From NCBI GenBank assembly GCA_031291845.1, contig JARLIH010000256.1, positions 32,729 through 96,728 on the forward strand: DNA of 64,000 nt, given 5' to 3'. Each line of letters opens with the position of its first letter. Within the stretch, counting starts at the first letter, position 1. Of this stretch, positions 40,781 to 50,199 are shown piece by piece. Source of the stretch: Isosphaeraceae bacterium (GTDB lineage Bacteria > Planctomycetota > Planctomycetia > Isosphaerales > Isosphaeraceae). A program made the translations under genes and the position numbers. The notes under the pieces were generated by a model that saw nothing but the letters and a program-made list of their open reading frames with translations, was not told the origin of the DNA and did not search any database.

Positions 40781-41748
40781 ACACCCTGCTCGTCACGGGC
40801 GTCGGCGCCGTGATCGGGTACGGTGCTGCGCGGTCTGCCCGCGCTGCGCGCTACCCAGTCCGCGTGGTCGGCATGGACATCTACGGCAACGCCGCGGGCC
40901 GCCACTGGTGCGACCGTTTCGAGCGCGCCGTGCCGGCGGCGTCGCCCGAGTACCCCGAGTTCGTGCGCGACCTGGTCCAACGCCATGCCGTCGACCTGGT
41001 CCTACCCTGCATCGAGCAAGACGTGGCCCGAATGTCGGCCGAGCGCGCGTCGTTCGCCGACTTGCCCGCCCAGTTCGTGCTGAACCCGCCCGAATTGCTG
41101 GAGGTTGCCGCGGACAAGTGGCTCACGCACCTTCGGCTTGTGGAGGCTGGGCTGCCCGTCATACCGACACGGCTCGGGGGCTCGTTCGATGAGCTGTCGG
41201 CCGAGCTGGGCACGCCATTCCTGCTCAAGCCGAGGCGTTCCTACGCGTCCAAGGGCATCCGGACGATTCACGACGCCCGGGACCTCCACTACTGGCGCCC
41301 GGAGGCCGGCGACACCTTCATGGCGCAGCGGATCGTCGGCAACCCTGATTCGGAATACTCGGTCGGCCTGTTCGGCTACGGCGAAGGGAGCTATTCGCAC
41401 GCGATTACCCTCCGCCGTCGGCTCAGCAGCGAGGGCTCGACCGCGCAGGCGTGGGTCGAGTCGCCGCCTGGTCTGGAGCGCCGGATTGCCGAGCTGGTCG
41501 CTCTGTTCCGTCCGCTCGGGCCCACGAACCTCCAGTTCCGCCGGCACGAGGGGGAGTTCCTGCTGCTGGAGGTCAACCCGCGGCTATCGTCGTCGAACTC
41601 CCTGCGAACGGCGTTCGGGATCAACGAGGTCGAGCTCTGTCTTGAGTACTATCTCCAGGGGCGCCGGCCGAGCCCTCGGGCGATCCAGCCCGGGTGTGCC
41701 GTGCGGTTCCTCGAAGACCTGGTGACGTATGATGGCGATCCTGTCTGA
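40777..41748 (+). CDS. ATP-grasp ligase
   Basis: A 323-residue ATP-grasp enzyme of the carbamoyl-phosphate-synthase-like branch. The N-terminal Rossmann-like domain begins LLVTGVGAVIGYGAARSARA; the grasp domain has DKWLTHLRLVEAGLPVIPT, FLLKPRRSYASKGI (nucleotide loop) and EFLLLEVNPRLSSSNSLR, with the Mg-binding Glu and Asn. Such enzymes form an amide or ester via an acyl phosphate. In this operon it could join an amino acid or other carboxylate to the 4-amino sugar made by WecE; this is inference. It has GAGGAGG just upstream, overlaps the epimerase stop by ATGA and itself overlaps the phosphoesterase gene by 20 bases. Confidence 0.88.
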   Translation: MNTLLVTGVGAVIGYGAARSARAARYPVRVVGMDIYGNAAGRHWCDRFERAVPAASPEYPEFVRDLVQRHAVDLVLPCIEQDVARMSAERASFADLPAQFVLNPPELLEVAADKWLTHLRLVEAGLPVIPTRLGGSFDELSAELGTPFLLKPRRSYASKGIRTIHDARDLHYWRPEAGDTFMAQRIVGNPDSEYSVGLFGYGEGSYSHAITLRRRLSSEGSTAQAWVESPPGLERRIAELVALFRPLGPTNLQFRRHEGEFLLLEVNPRLSSSNSLRTAFGINEVELCLEYYLQGRRPSPRAIQPGCAVRFLEDLVTYDGDPV

Positions 41749-42403
41749 CGTCCACGGCAACCTGCCAGCGCTCGACGCCGTCCTTCGGCGGATCGACGCG
41801 CTGGGCTGCGACACAGTCTATTCGCTGGGCGACGTCGCGGGCTATTACTGCCAGGTCAACGAGTGCATCGACCTCCTCCGCGAGCGCGCGATTCCGCACC
41901 TCATGGGCAACCACGACCGCTACCTGGCTGCCGGTCGCGCTTGCCCTCGTTCGAGCTCGGCCAACGTCTGCCTCGATTTCCAGCGGCAGGCGATCCGCCC
42001 CGACAACCTGGAGTGGCTGTCCCAGGCGCGCGAGGCCCTGACCGTCGGCGACGTTTCGATGGTCCACGGCGGCTGGCTTGACCCGGTGGACGAGTACCTG
42101 GACCGGGTCGAGGCCGACTACTTCCGCGGCCGGCCCGGGCGCTTCTTCTTCTCGGGCCACACGCACGTGCAAGTGCTCGTCGACTTCGGTGCGCAGACGT
42201 ACTGCAACCCCGGCTCCGTCGGCCAGCCCCGCGACGGAGACCCCCGCGCGGCCTTCGCGTGGATGGACCGCGGCCGGATTACCCTGGAGCGCGTCGCGTA
42301 CGACGTCGATTCGATCGCCCGCGCGATGAACGAAGCGGGCTTCCCTTCGTATTTTTATAACAACTTGTACTACGGAACCAAGATCGGTGGCACGCGACCA
42401 TGA
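41729..42403 (+). CDS. calcineurin-like metallophosphoesterase
   Basis: A 224-residue phosphoesterase of the YfcE/diadenosine-tetraphosphatase-like type. Metal ligands are visible in sequence order: SDVHGN (D7, H9), GDVAGY (D35), GNHD (N61, H62), VHGGW and SGHTHVQ. These bind two metal ions to hydrolyse a phosphomonoester or diester. It lies in the middle of the coupled glycan operon, where it may remove phosphate from a pathway intermediate or recycle a nucleotide; the substrate cannot be inferred. It starts 20 bases before the ATP-grasp stop and ends in ATGA with the next gene. Confidence 0.9.
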   Translation: MMAILSDVHGNLPALDAVLRRIDALGCDTVYSLGDVAGYYCQVNECIDLLRERAIPHLMGNHDRYLAAGRACPRSSSANVCLDFQRQAIRPDNLEWLSQAREALTVGDVSMVHGGWLDPVDEYLDRVEADYFRGRPGRFFFSGHTHVQVLVDFGAQTYCNPGSVGQPRDGDPRAAFAWMDRGRITLERVAYDVDSIARAMNEAGFPSYFYNNLYYGTKIGGTRP

Positions 42404-43125
42404 ACTGCGTGATCCTCCAGCCGTCGTACATCCCCTGGCGGGGCTATTTCGACCTGATCCAGCGGGCCGACGTGTTCGTCTTTTACGATGACGTCCAGTA
42501 CGACAAGCACGGCTGGCGGAACCGCAACCGCGTGAAGACGGCCGGTGGCACGAAGTGGTTGACGATCCCGGTCCGGAGCGGAGGGAACGTGGTGGAAGGG
42601 ACGCCGATCCGCGCGATCGAGATTGATTCGACCCAGAACTGGGCGCGGAAGCACTGGGAGACGATCCGCCAGTCGTACGCGAAGGCCCCCTACTTCGGCC
42701 GCTACAGGTCGATGGTCGAGGAGTTCTACGCCGCGACTCCGCCGCTCCTCGCCGATTTCACCATCGAGACGACGGTTGCGCTCGCCCGTGCGCTGGGGAT
42801 CGAACACACGCGGTTCGTCCGCTCGTCCGACCTGCCGGCGACTGGGGCGAAGACGGACCGTCTCGTCGACCTCCTGACCCACCTCGGGGCAACCCATTAC
42901 ATCTCGGGTCCCTCCGCCCGCGACTACATGGAAGACGCGAAGCTCGCCGCGGCGGGAATCACGCTGGAATACATCGTTTACGAGTACCCGGAGTATCCCC
43001 AGTTGTATCCCCCGTTCGCCCCCCAGGTTTCCGTCATCGACCTGCTGCTGATGACCGGTCCCGACGCGCCCCGCTTCGTCTGGGACCGGGCCGCAGTCGC
43101 CCCCGCTGAGGACCGACGGCCATGA
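42400..43125 (+). CDS. wbqC: WbqC-like family protein
   Basis: A 241-residue WbqC family protein, recognised by CVILQPSYIPWRGYFDLIQR, FVFYDDVQYDKHGWRNRN, WLTIPV and the central SDLPATGAKTDRLVDLLTHLGATHYISGPSARDYM (shown as family pattern). WbqC proteins occur in O-antigen and other surface-glycan clusters and are thought to help attach acyl or aminoacyl groups to amino sugars; their reaction is still not well established. Side by side with an ATP-grasp ligase and downstream of a 4-amino-sugar aminotransferase, that role is plausible here. It is coupled by ATGA on both sides. Confidence 0.9.
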   Translation: MNCVILQPSYIPWRGYFDLIQRADVFVFYDDVQYDKHGWRNRNRVKTAGGTKWLTIPVRSGGNVVEGTPIRAIEIDSTQNWARKHWETIRQSYAKAPYFGRYRSMVEEFYAATPPLLADFTIETTVALARALGIEHTRFVRSSDLPATGAKTDRLVDLLTHLGATHYISGPSARDYMEDAKLAAAGITLEYIVYEYPEYPQLYPPFAPQVSVIDLLLMTGPDAPRFVWDRAAVAPAEDRRP

Positions 43126-44036
43126 CGAGCACCGACGTTTCTCACCCTGTCGACGGCACGCGCGCGGGGTTGCTCTCGAGGATCGCGCGCGTCCTGGCCT
43201 GCCCCGACTGCAAGGGCCCGATCGACGTGGAGGCCGCGACGGCGGAGGCGGCCCTGGCCTGTCCCCATTGCGGGCCGAAGGGTCGAACGCGCAACGGGCA
43301 ATTCCTCCTGGGGGGCTTTGAGCGCGAAGATATCGAGGCCGACTGGCTGAACCGCCGCAAGGAAAAGGCCAAGAAAAAGCTCGGTCGCCTCTACCCGTTG
43401 GCAATCCGCGCACTCTCGCCCGTCTACGGGGCCGACGTGGTCGAGCACTTCCTCCGATCGTTCGACAGCGAACGCGACCTGGTCGCGGACCTGGGATGCG
43501 GCACGACCGGCCACGACGAGCGCGCGGTCTGCGTTGATGGGGCGGACTACCCAAACGTCCACGTGGTCGCCAGCCTTGAGGAACTCCCGTTTCGCGACGA
43601 CTCACTCGCGGGAATCATCAGCATGGCCGTGCTCGAGCACGTGGCCGACCCGGCGGCACACGTGCGCGAGATGCTGCGCGTGCTTCGCCCGGGCGGACGC
43701 GTCCTCTGCTTCGTCCCGTTCATCCAGGGCTTCCATGCCTCCCCCCGGGACTATCAACGCCTGACCGCAGAGGGTCTGCGCCAACTTTTCGCGGAATTCG
43801 AGGAAATCGAAACGCGCGTCGCCGGCGGCCCGACCTCCGGGCTGCTCTGGATCTTGCAGGAATGGCTCGCCCTGACCCTCTCCTGCGGCAGCCGGCGACT
43901 CTATCGCCTGCTGCTGCCTCTAATGTGGGTGCTCTCTCCCTTAAAATATTTCGATATTCTATTGGCTTCTCATCCCGACGCCACGGTGATCGCTTCCGGC
44001 CACGCCATCGAAGCCCGCAAACCGTTCGCCCGCTGA
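43122..44036 (+). CDS. zinc-ribbon SAM-dependent methyltransferase
   Basis: A 304-residue protein. A zinc ribbon opens it (C27, C30, C47, C50: ACPDCKGPID and ACPHC), in the manner of Trm112-fused methyltransferases. The catalytic part has VADLGCGTTGHD (motif I, 121-132), VASLEELPFRDDSLAGIISMAVLEHVADP (motif IV) and MLRVLRPGGRVLCFVPF. The last 80 residues contain two hydrophobic stretches (LLWILQEWLALTLSCG, LLLPLMWVLSPLKYFDILLA), so it may bind membranes. It ends the coupled run of genes and is followed by a convergent gene. It probably methylates a lipid-linked sugar in the same pathway. Confidence 0.86.
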   Translation: MTSTDVSHPVDGTRAGLLSRIARVLACPDCKGPIDVEAATAEAALACPHCGPKGRTRNGQFLLGGFEREDIEADWLNRRKEKAKKKLGRLYPLAIRALSPVYGADVVEHFLRSFDSERDLVADLGCGTTGHDERAVCVDGADYPNVHVVASLEELPFRDDSLAGIISMAVLEHVADPAAHVREMLRVLRPGGRVLCFVPFIQGFHASPRDYQRLTAEGLRQLFAEFEEIETRVAGGPTSGLLWILQEWLALTLSCGSRRLYRLLLPLMWVLSPLKYFDILLASHPDATVIASGHAIEARKPFAR

Positions 44037-44151
44037 TCGTGTGACGCGAACCACGAACACGCTTTCGGGTGCCTGCCGTCGAGTAGGTGCGTACACGCGA
44101 CGTGATCAAAGAGCAAGCCGTGCGGCACCTTGAGGACCTCGGGACGGGACA

Positions 44152-46017
44152 TCATCGATCCTTGAGCGCTGCGTCGGGCCGGGTGAGGGACAAGAACGTC
44201 ATCGTGAAGGCGATCGTGCCGTGCTCGATCCGCCGTTCGCCGATCGGCTGTGCATCGAAGCCGTGGAAGCGGAGAGCCGCGCGAGCCCGGGAAAGAGCCC
44301 CGGGGCGGCCCGACAAAATCACGATCTTCATGCCGGGGGCCAGTGGGTCCCGAGCCAGGGTCCGGCCGTCCGACGCAGGGAAATCGAGGTTGATCAGGCG
44401 CGACCCCCAGGTCTGCGTGCAGGCGATGTTGTTGAACAGCACCCCGTCCGGCTCGGCCAGGTCGAACCAGACGAAGAGGAACCCCGTCGCGTCGACCCCT
44501 CTCATCGCCTGGACGGCCTCAGCCATTGTGCGGAGGACGTCGACTCGGTTGCGGTCGTAGTCGTGCATCCGGACCCCGTACGGCCGGAGGTTCCGGGGCG
44601 GCAACGCCCGCGCCTGCCTCCTCCAGTAGTCCGGGTCCGCGTTCAGGAGCGGCACGCTCACCTCTTCGCGGAACGACCACCAGGAGAGGCACTGGAGCAG
44701 GCCGAAGAGTACGAGGGTCGCGGCCTGGACCTTTAGCCCGGCCGAACGATCGAGCAGCAAGGCCACGACGGCGATCGCCAGCATGGCAATCGGCACGATG
44801 GGCGGCAGTCCCAGCAGCGTCGCGGCGCCCGCCGTCCGGGGCACGGCCATCGCCGGGACCGAGGCGACGACGCCCACGGTCATGAGCGCGATGAACTGCC
44901 GGCCCGAGAGCCGCTCGACGAGCGGCGCCCACTGCGCGCTGAGCGCCAGGAACGTGAACGGGACCAGAAGACTCGCGTAGTACCAGGCCTGGAGGTGGAT
45001 GCTCCCGACCACGAACTCCAAGCCGGCGAGAATGAGGAAGAACCCGAGAAATTGCCACTGCAAAAATGAAGACGGAGTCGACCGCCCCCCTCGGGCCTCC
45101 CCGAGCGCGCGCAGCAGCCGGGCCGACCCTGATACCGCGACGAGCGCTGGGGTCACCAGCCAGGAACACGCGAGGAACCACGCGTGCGAGCGATCCTTGA
45201 AGGGATTGGGCGCCTTGGACGTTTTCGCAACGAAGTCGAAGTTGGGCCCGAGAAACCCGTACCGGCCCGAGATCTCCCCCGTCAGCAGGCTGAACGCAGC
45301 GAGCACAGCCGCCACCCCCAGGCCGAAGGCGAGACACGCGCGAACCGGAAAGGGACCGCGGCGGTCCCCGTTGAGCACCAGGAAAAAAGCGAGAACGAAC
45401 GGAGCGAGGAGCCCGTAGCCCAGGTTCGCGACCACCAGGGCCGCCGTCGCCACCCCCGCCGCACCCGCCGCCAAGACCGGCCGGCGCGACCCGGCGCCGA
45501 TCGCCACGAACAGCTCCGCGAGCAGGAAATAGACGATCCCGTAGCCGTCGACGTAGTCGTGCCCGACCGCCTCGAGAAAAAACGGGTTCGTCCCCAGCAA
45601 CAACGACCCCAACAGCGCGGCCCGACGTCCACAGACACGCCTCACCAGCGCGTAGTGCGCGAGGACGCCCGCCTCGTACAGGCCCAGGTGCAGCACCAGG
45701 TTGGCCGACAACGGCGGCAGCACGCTGTAGGCCAGGTAACCCGGCAAAATCACGCTCAGGCGGGTGCCGTAGTAGGCGTTCTCGAACGCCCGCAAATAGC
45801 CGGGCAGGTTGAAGTAGTACCCAAAATAGATCCAAGGATCGTTGAACAGCCCCGACACGATCCAGTTCGGGTTGAGCGCGATCAGCGCCACGGGGAGCAC
45901 GGCCAGCAAGACCAGGTCCCCCACCTCGGACCGCAGACCCCGACGCGCCAATGTCCCCTGCGCGGTGGCGACCCCACCGCACTCCTCGGCCACTGTGGAA
46001 TAACTTGAAGACTTCAT
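44152..46017 (-). CDS. polytopic membrane protein, probable GT-C glycosyltransferase
   Basis: A 621-residue protein with about 11 membrane helices in its first 450 residues and a soluble C-terminal domain of about 170. The first loop holds LFNDPWIYFGYYFNLPGYLRAFENAYYGTRLSV, with the acidic ND-P-W pattern of GT-C enzymes, and later GTNPFFLEAVGHDYVDGYGIVYFLLAE, a conserved-looking D-x-x-D pair in a helix loop. The C-terminal part (RPYGVRMHDYDRNRVDVLRTMAEAV) is soluble. It is transcribed opposite to the operon at 35-44 kb but diverges from the YfhO-like gene at 46134. The length and form suit transfer of sugars from polyprenyl phosphate on the outer face of the membrane; acceptor not known. Confidence 0.75.
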   Translation of the reverse strand: MKSSSYSTVAEECGGVATAQGTLARRGLRSEVGDLVLLAVLPVALIALNPNWIVSGLFNDPWIYFGYYFNLPGYLRAFENAYYGTRLSVILPGYLAYSVLPPLSANLVLHLGLYEAGVLAHYALVRRVCGRRAALLGSLLLGTNPFFLEAVGHDYVDGYGIVYFLLAELFVAIGAGSRRPVLAAGAAGVATAALVVANLGYGLLAPFVLAFFLVLNGDRRGPFPVRACLAFGLGVAAVLAAFSLLTGEISGRYGFLGPNFDFVAKTSKAPNPFKDRSHAWFLACSWLVTPALVAVSGSARLLRALGEARGGRSTPSSFLQWQFLGFFLILAGLEFVVGSIHLQAWYYASLLVPFTFLALSAQWAPLVERLSGRQFIALMTVGVVASVPAMAVPRTAGAATLLGLPPIVPIAMLAIAVVALLLDRSAGLKVQAATLVLFGLLQCLSWWSFREEVSVPLLNADPDYWRRQARALPPRNLRPYGVRMHDYDRNRVDVLRTMAEAVQAMRGVDATGFLFVWFDLAEPDGVLFNNIACTQTWGSRLINLDFPASDGRTLARDPLAPGMKIVILSGRPGALSRARAALRFHGFDAQPIGERRIEHGTIAFTMTFLSLTRPDAALKDR

Positions 46018-46133
46018 CGGATCTTCAAAATCAGAATACGATTTACATCGCGAGGGAGTCGGTGGTATGGTCCGTAGATCAGCGGGAGGGAGTGACGGTA
46101 ACCGCCGCGTGTGAAGACTGAGGTGTCGGGAAC

Positions 46134-48494
46134 GTGAAGATTGTCTGCAGCGCGCGCGAACGCGATCCCGTTATGGCGGAGGACGGGCGCGTCCGGGCAC
46201 CCCTCGGGATCCTGCTCGCGGTCGTCGGCCTGGCGCTCGGGGGCCTGGGGGTTGGCTTTGTTCCCGTTGGTGTCGACCCCGACCTGATGTACAAGCCGAT
46301 CAAGGCGGAGCTGGCGCGCGCGCTGGCCCGTGGGCAGCTCCCCTTCTGGACCGACCGGCTCGGGTTGGGCGTCCCGCTGGCGGCCGAGAGTCACTTGGCC
46401 GCGTTCTACCCCGTGAACCTGGTTGCTTACGGGCTGTTCGACGTGGAGACGGCCTACCGCGGCATCATGTGGCTCAGCTTCGTGGCGCTGGCGCTGGCGA
46501 CGTTCGCCTACGCGCGCGACCTGGGCCAGAGCGCCTGGGGCGCGGCGGTCGCCGGCTTGAGCTTCTCACTGGGATGTTTCGCGGCCGCCCATGCCGTCCA
46601 CGAGCCTCTCTACAACGCCCTCCCCTACCTGCCACTCGCGCTCCTAGCCGCGCATTGTTACGCGCGCGGCGGCAATGCAGGCTGGCTGGCGGCCTTGGCC
46701 CTCATCTTGGGTATACAAGTGCTGGTCGGCCATTTTCACATCCAGGCGCTCACGTGCGTGCTCGTCTTCGTGCTCGGCGCGTGGACCGTGCTGGCGGAAG
46801 GCCGCCCGCGGCGGCGGATTCTCATGCTGCTCGCCGGACTCGCGTGGGGCCTGGGGGTCGCAGCCCTCCAGCTCGTCGCGACGTGGGAGCTGGTCCAGGT
46901 CTCGGAGTTCCACCGCCCGCTGCAAACGCTCGCGATGTTCTCGCTCTTGCCCGAGCAGTGGGCGCAGTTGGCGCTGCCTCGGCTGTTCATGGACTTTCCC
47001 GGGGGGACGGTCGACCCGTACTGGATCGATCGCGACACGAGCACTGGCGAGGCGTGCTTCTACGTGGGGACGGTCCCGCTCTTGCTGGCCTTCATCGGCG
47101 GTGCCGGGAGCCGCAACCGCGCGCTGCGCCCCTGGCTGTTGCTGATCCCGGTCAGCTTCGTGCTGGCGTGCCTGCCTCGCCTGGCGCCGGGGATGTATGC
47201 GACGCTCGCACGGCTCCCGGGCTTCGGCACGTTCCGCGCGAGCGCGCGGTTCACGCTCGTGACCACGCTCGGCCTGTCGTTGCTGGCGGGAGCCGGTCTG
47301 GACCGGGCCCTCGAAGCGCGGCGCTTTCGGCTGGGCGTGCTGCTGGCGCTGGCGTTCGGCGCCGCGGCGTTCGCGTTCGGCATCGCGTGGGCCCGAGGGC
47401 CCGAGGTCCTGGCCCGCCTGGGCGAGGCGCGGCTGCGCGCGCACGTCGTCGAGGCAGCGGTCGCGTGGGGAATCGCGCTTGCGGCGCTCATCACGTGGCG
47501 AGCCGGCCGCGCGGGGCCTTGGCTGCCGTTCGGCGTCACCGCACTGGAGCTGGTCTTCCTCTTCTACCACGGACCCGCAAGCTGGGGTTGGGCCGGCCCG
47601 GGCGCGGCCGAGAGCCCGACGCTCCGGCGACTGGCCGCCGAGCCGGGAGTGCGCCTGGTCGCGGGCCAGCTCGACAACCTGCCGGTTCTGGCCGGGCTCA
47701 CTCCGGCCTATCCTTATATTGCGATCACTCCCCCACGGCCGAACCATATTTTCGACTTGGCCCGGCGGCCCCGGAAGTTCGCGGTCCCCGAGGTCGCTCG
47801 CTGGTTCCGGCGCGTCGGCGTGACCCACGCAGTCTGGGACGGCACTCAGCCGGTCTTCGGCGGCGAGCTTTTGGCCGAGGGCGCGGATCCCGTGCTCGAC
47901 CGCCTGACCTACAAGAAGCCAGGGCCTCCGCCGCCGCAACGGTGGAGGATCGTGCGGTACCCAGGGATCGCCCCCGCCGCGGTCGCCGCCCGCCGCGAGG
48001 CCGTGGCGTCCTCATTCGACGAGGTGCTCGCCGTCCTCTCCGCCAGCGACGACACGGACGTCGCCTACTACCTGCCCGGCGACCGGCCGCCGCCGAGCAA
48101 GTCCCCCCGGGCGCGCTCGGCGCGGGTTGTAAGCGAAGGGCTCGAAACGCTCGCGGTCGAACATGACGGCGCGTGCGACCTGGTGGTCGCCCGGACCTAC
48201 TACCCAGGTTGGTTCGCCAGCGTGGATGATGCGCCGGAGCAACCCGTGCTTCGTGCCAACGGCGGGTTGCAAGCCGTGCGGCTCGATGGGTCGGGCACGC
48301 ATCGTGTGTCCTTCCGTTATCGTCCGCGCTACCTGGTGGTCTCGCTCGCCGTCTCGGCCGTGTGTGCGGTCTCTGCCGCCGGCTGCATCGCCGGCGCGTG
48401 GCTCCGGAGAAGGCGAACGGCCACCCCGGAACGAGATGATGCCGGCCGTCGGCAACATTTGGTAGGTGCTGACCCATTAGTGCACCGTTCCTGA
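46134..48494 (+). CDS. YfhO family membrane protein
   Basis: A 786-residue membrane protein of the YfhO family (GT-C-like). The diagnostic part is the first loop VDPDLMYKPIKAELARALARGQLPFWTDRLGLGVPLAAESHLAAFYPVNLVAYGLF, that is D-x-x and the PFW...G-PL-A...AFYPxN pattern (given in family form). About twelve helices follow, then an extracytoplasmic C-terminal domain from about residue 560 and a last helix (LVVSLAVSAVCAVSAAGCIAGAW). The listed start is GTG 46134; ATG 46173 is an alternative that starts nearer to the first helix. YfhO in Gram-positive bacteria glycosylates lipoteichoic acid, but the family is wide. Here it stands next to two GT39-like genes and probably decorates a surface polymer. 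Confidence 0.85.
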   Translation: MKIVCSARERDPVMAEDGRVRAPLGILLAVVGLALGGLGVGFVPVGVDPDLMYKPIKAELARALARGQLPFWTDRLGLGVPLAAESHLAAFYPVNLVAYGLFDVETAYRGIMWLSFVALALATFAYARDLGQSAWGAAVAGLSFSLGCFAAAHAVHEPLYNALPYLPLALLAAHCYARGGNAGWLAALALILGIQVLVGHFHIQALTCVLVFVLGAWTVLAEGRPRRRILMLLAGLAWGLGVAALQLVATWELVQVSEFHRPLQTLAMFSLLPEQWAQLALPRLFMDFPGGTVDPYWIDRDTSTGEACFYVGTVPLLLAFIGGAGSRNRALRPWLLLIPVSFVLACLPRLAPGMYATLARLPGFGTFRASARFTLVTTLGLSLLAGAGLDRALEARRFRLGVLLALAFGAAAFAFGIAWARGPEVLARLGEARLRAHVVEAAVAWGIALAALITWRAGRAGPWLPFGVTALELVFLFYHGPASWGWAGPGAAESPTLRRLAAEPGVRLVAGQLDNLPVLAGLTPAYPYIAITPPRPNHIFDLARRPRKFAVPEVARWFRRVGVTHAVWDGTQPVFGGELLAEGADPVLDRLTYKKPGPPPPQRWRIVRYPGIAPAAVAARREAVASSFDEVLAVLSASDDTDVAYYLPGDRPPPSKSPRARSARVVSEGLETLAVEHDGACDLVVARTYYPGWFASVDDAPEQPVLRANGGLQAVRLDGSGTHRVSFRYRPRYLVVSLAVSAVCAVSAAGCIAGAWLRRRRTATPERDDAGRRQHLVGADPLVHRS

Positions 48495-48499
48495 GCGCG

Positions 48500-48518
48500 G
48501 GGTGGCACGCCCGGAGCC
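48500..48518 (+). repeat. dispersed 19-bp repeat copy
   Basis: This copy of the GGGTGGCACGCCCGGAG family (see 2045-2063 and 5045-5063) covers the GTG at 48502 that would otherwise be taken as the start of the next gene. Confidence 0.55.
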
Positions 48519-48555
48519 TGCGACGAGCGTGGAGCACGACCAGGACGGGTCGACC

Positions 48556-50169
48556 ATGCCCCCCAGGGGGACTCAAGCGTTGGAAGCCGAAGAAAGCCGC
48601 GATCGCTCGACCACCGTCAAGGCCTGTCTCGCGCTCGTCGCACTGATGGGAGCCGGCCTGCTCGTCATCGTGGCGACGGTCGCCGACTACGGCATGAGCT
48701 GGGACGAGCCGCTGCACTCACGCTACGCGGAGCTGGTGCTCGGTTACTTCGCCACTGGGGGCACGGACACGTCCTGTAATCGCTTCGTGAACCTCTATTA
48801 TTACGAACCGACCGTCGACCTCGCCGCGGCCTTGCTCTACCGCGACCACCTGCGCTGGAAGACCGAGGTCCGGCACGCGGTCAGCGCGGTCCTGGGACTG
48901 CTGACCCTGCCCGCGCTTTTCCTGCTGGGACGGATCCAGGGGGACCCCTGGGCCGGCGTCCTCGGCGGCCTCGCCCTGTTGCTGATGCCGTCGTTCTACG
49001 GGCACGCGTTCGTCAACGCGAAGGACGTCCCGTTCGCGTGCTTCTTCGCCTGGTCGATGACGGCGCTGGCGGCCGCCTGCGCGCGGGGGTCGCCCGGCTG
49101 GCCCTCGGCACTCGCTTGCGGGCTGGCGTTCGGGCTGGCCGCCGCGGTCCGGCCGGGAGCGTTGCCGCTGCTGGCGCTCCAATCGGTTTTGGCAGCGGGC
49201 TTTGTGCTCGTCTTCCGGCGCGGCGCTGGGAGCGCGTTCGCCGCCGCGGCGCTGGGGCTCAAGATCATCGCGGCGATGGCGCTGGCCTGGACGATCGTCG
49301 TCTTGCCCTGGCCTTGGGCCCATCAAGACCCCTGGCTCAACCCCCTACGGGCGGTCCGCGAGGCCTTCGCGTTCACGGTCCCGTACGAAGTCCTATTCGA
49401 AGGCCGGGTCTACTCGAGCGATGCCCTGCCGCGCCGTTATCTGCTCGCGTTCGTCACGATCACGACCCCCCTGCCCGCCCTGGTCCTCGCGGGCGTGGGA
49501 CTGGGCGCCGGGCTCCGCCGGATCATCCGCGAGCCCCGTTCGGCCGGGGCGAGAGGGTCGTGGGTCGTACTCACCTGGCTGGTGGTGCCGATCGCGACCT
49601 GGACCGCGACCCGCTCGAACATTTATGACGGCATGCGGCACTTCCTGTTCGTCTTGCCGGCCCTGGCGCTCTGCGCCGGGACGGGCGCCCGGGCATTGCT
49701 GCGCGCAGCCCAGGCCGGGCGAGTGCGCTACGCGTTGGCCGTGGTCGTGACGGGCGCGTTGCTCTGGCCGCTGCGCGATATCGTCCAGCTTCATCCCTAC
49801 CAGATGACGTACTACAACGAGCTCGTCGGCGGCGTCCGGGGCGCGTCGGGCCGCTATGAGACCGACTACTGGGTCACCAGCTACAGGGAGGCCATGCAGT
49901 GGGTCAACGCGCGGGCCCGCGGACGACCGACCCGGGTCGCCCTGGCGGCAAGCGAGTTCGCGCTCGACTGCGCCCGGCGCTACCGCGATCGTCGGGTCAC
50001 CGTCACGATGTACACCCTCGATACCGGCCTCACGGGCCGGCTCCCGGACGACGTCGACTACTACATCGCAACCACGCGCTACGGGCTCGACAAAAACTTT
50101 CCCGAGTCGCCGGTCGTCAAAACCATCGGCCGCCAAGGCGCGGTGTTCGCGGTCGTCAAGCGCCGCTGA
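48556..50169 (+). CDS. family 39 (PMT/ArnT-like) glycosyltransferase
   Basis: A 537-residue inner-membrane enzyme of the PMT_2/GT39 group, which transfers a sugar from a polyprenyl-phosphate donor to a protein or glycan on the outer face. After the first helix the acidic catalytic pair is seen in GMSWDEPLHSRYAEL. About eleven helices follow, with R-x-GALPLLAL near the middle, and a C-terminal soluble part (YYNELVGGVRGASGRYETDYWVTSYREAMQWVN, family form) typical of planctomycete members. ATG 48556 is chosen because the alternative GTG 48502 lies in a dispersed repeat. It follows the YfhO-like gene by 61 bases on the same strand, so they probably work together. Confidence 0.85.
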   Translation: MPPRGTQALEAEESRDRSTTVKACLALVALMGAGLLVIVATVADYGMSWDEPLHSRYAELVLGYFATGGTDTSCNRFVNLYYYEPTVDLAAALLYRDHLRWKTEVRHAVSAVLGLLTLPALFLLGRIQGDPWAGVLGGLALLLMPSFYGHAFVNAKDVPFACFFAWSMTALAAACARGSPGWPSALACGLAFGLAAAVRPGALPLLALQSVLAAGFVLVFRRGAGSAFAAAALGLKIIAAMALAWTIVVLPWPWAHQDPWLNPLRAVREAFAFTVPYEVLFEGRVYSSDALPRRYLLAFVTITTPLPALVLAGVGLGAGLRRIIREPRSAGARGSWVVLTWLVVPIATWTATRSNIYDGMRHFLFVLPALALCAGTGARALLRAAQAGRVRYALAVVVTGALLWPLRDIVQLHPYQMTYYNELVGGVRGASGRYETDYWVTSYREAMQWVNARARGRPTRVALAASEFALDCARRYRDRRVTVTMYTLDTGLTGRLPDDVDYYIATTRYGLDKNFPESPVVKTIGRQGAVFAVVKRR

Positions 50170-50199
50170 CGGCCCCCGCGCCCGACGATCGGTCCCGTC

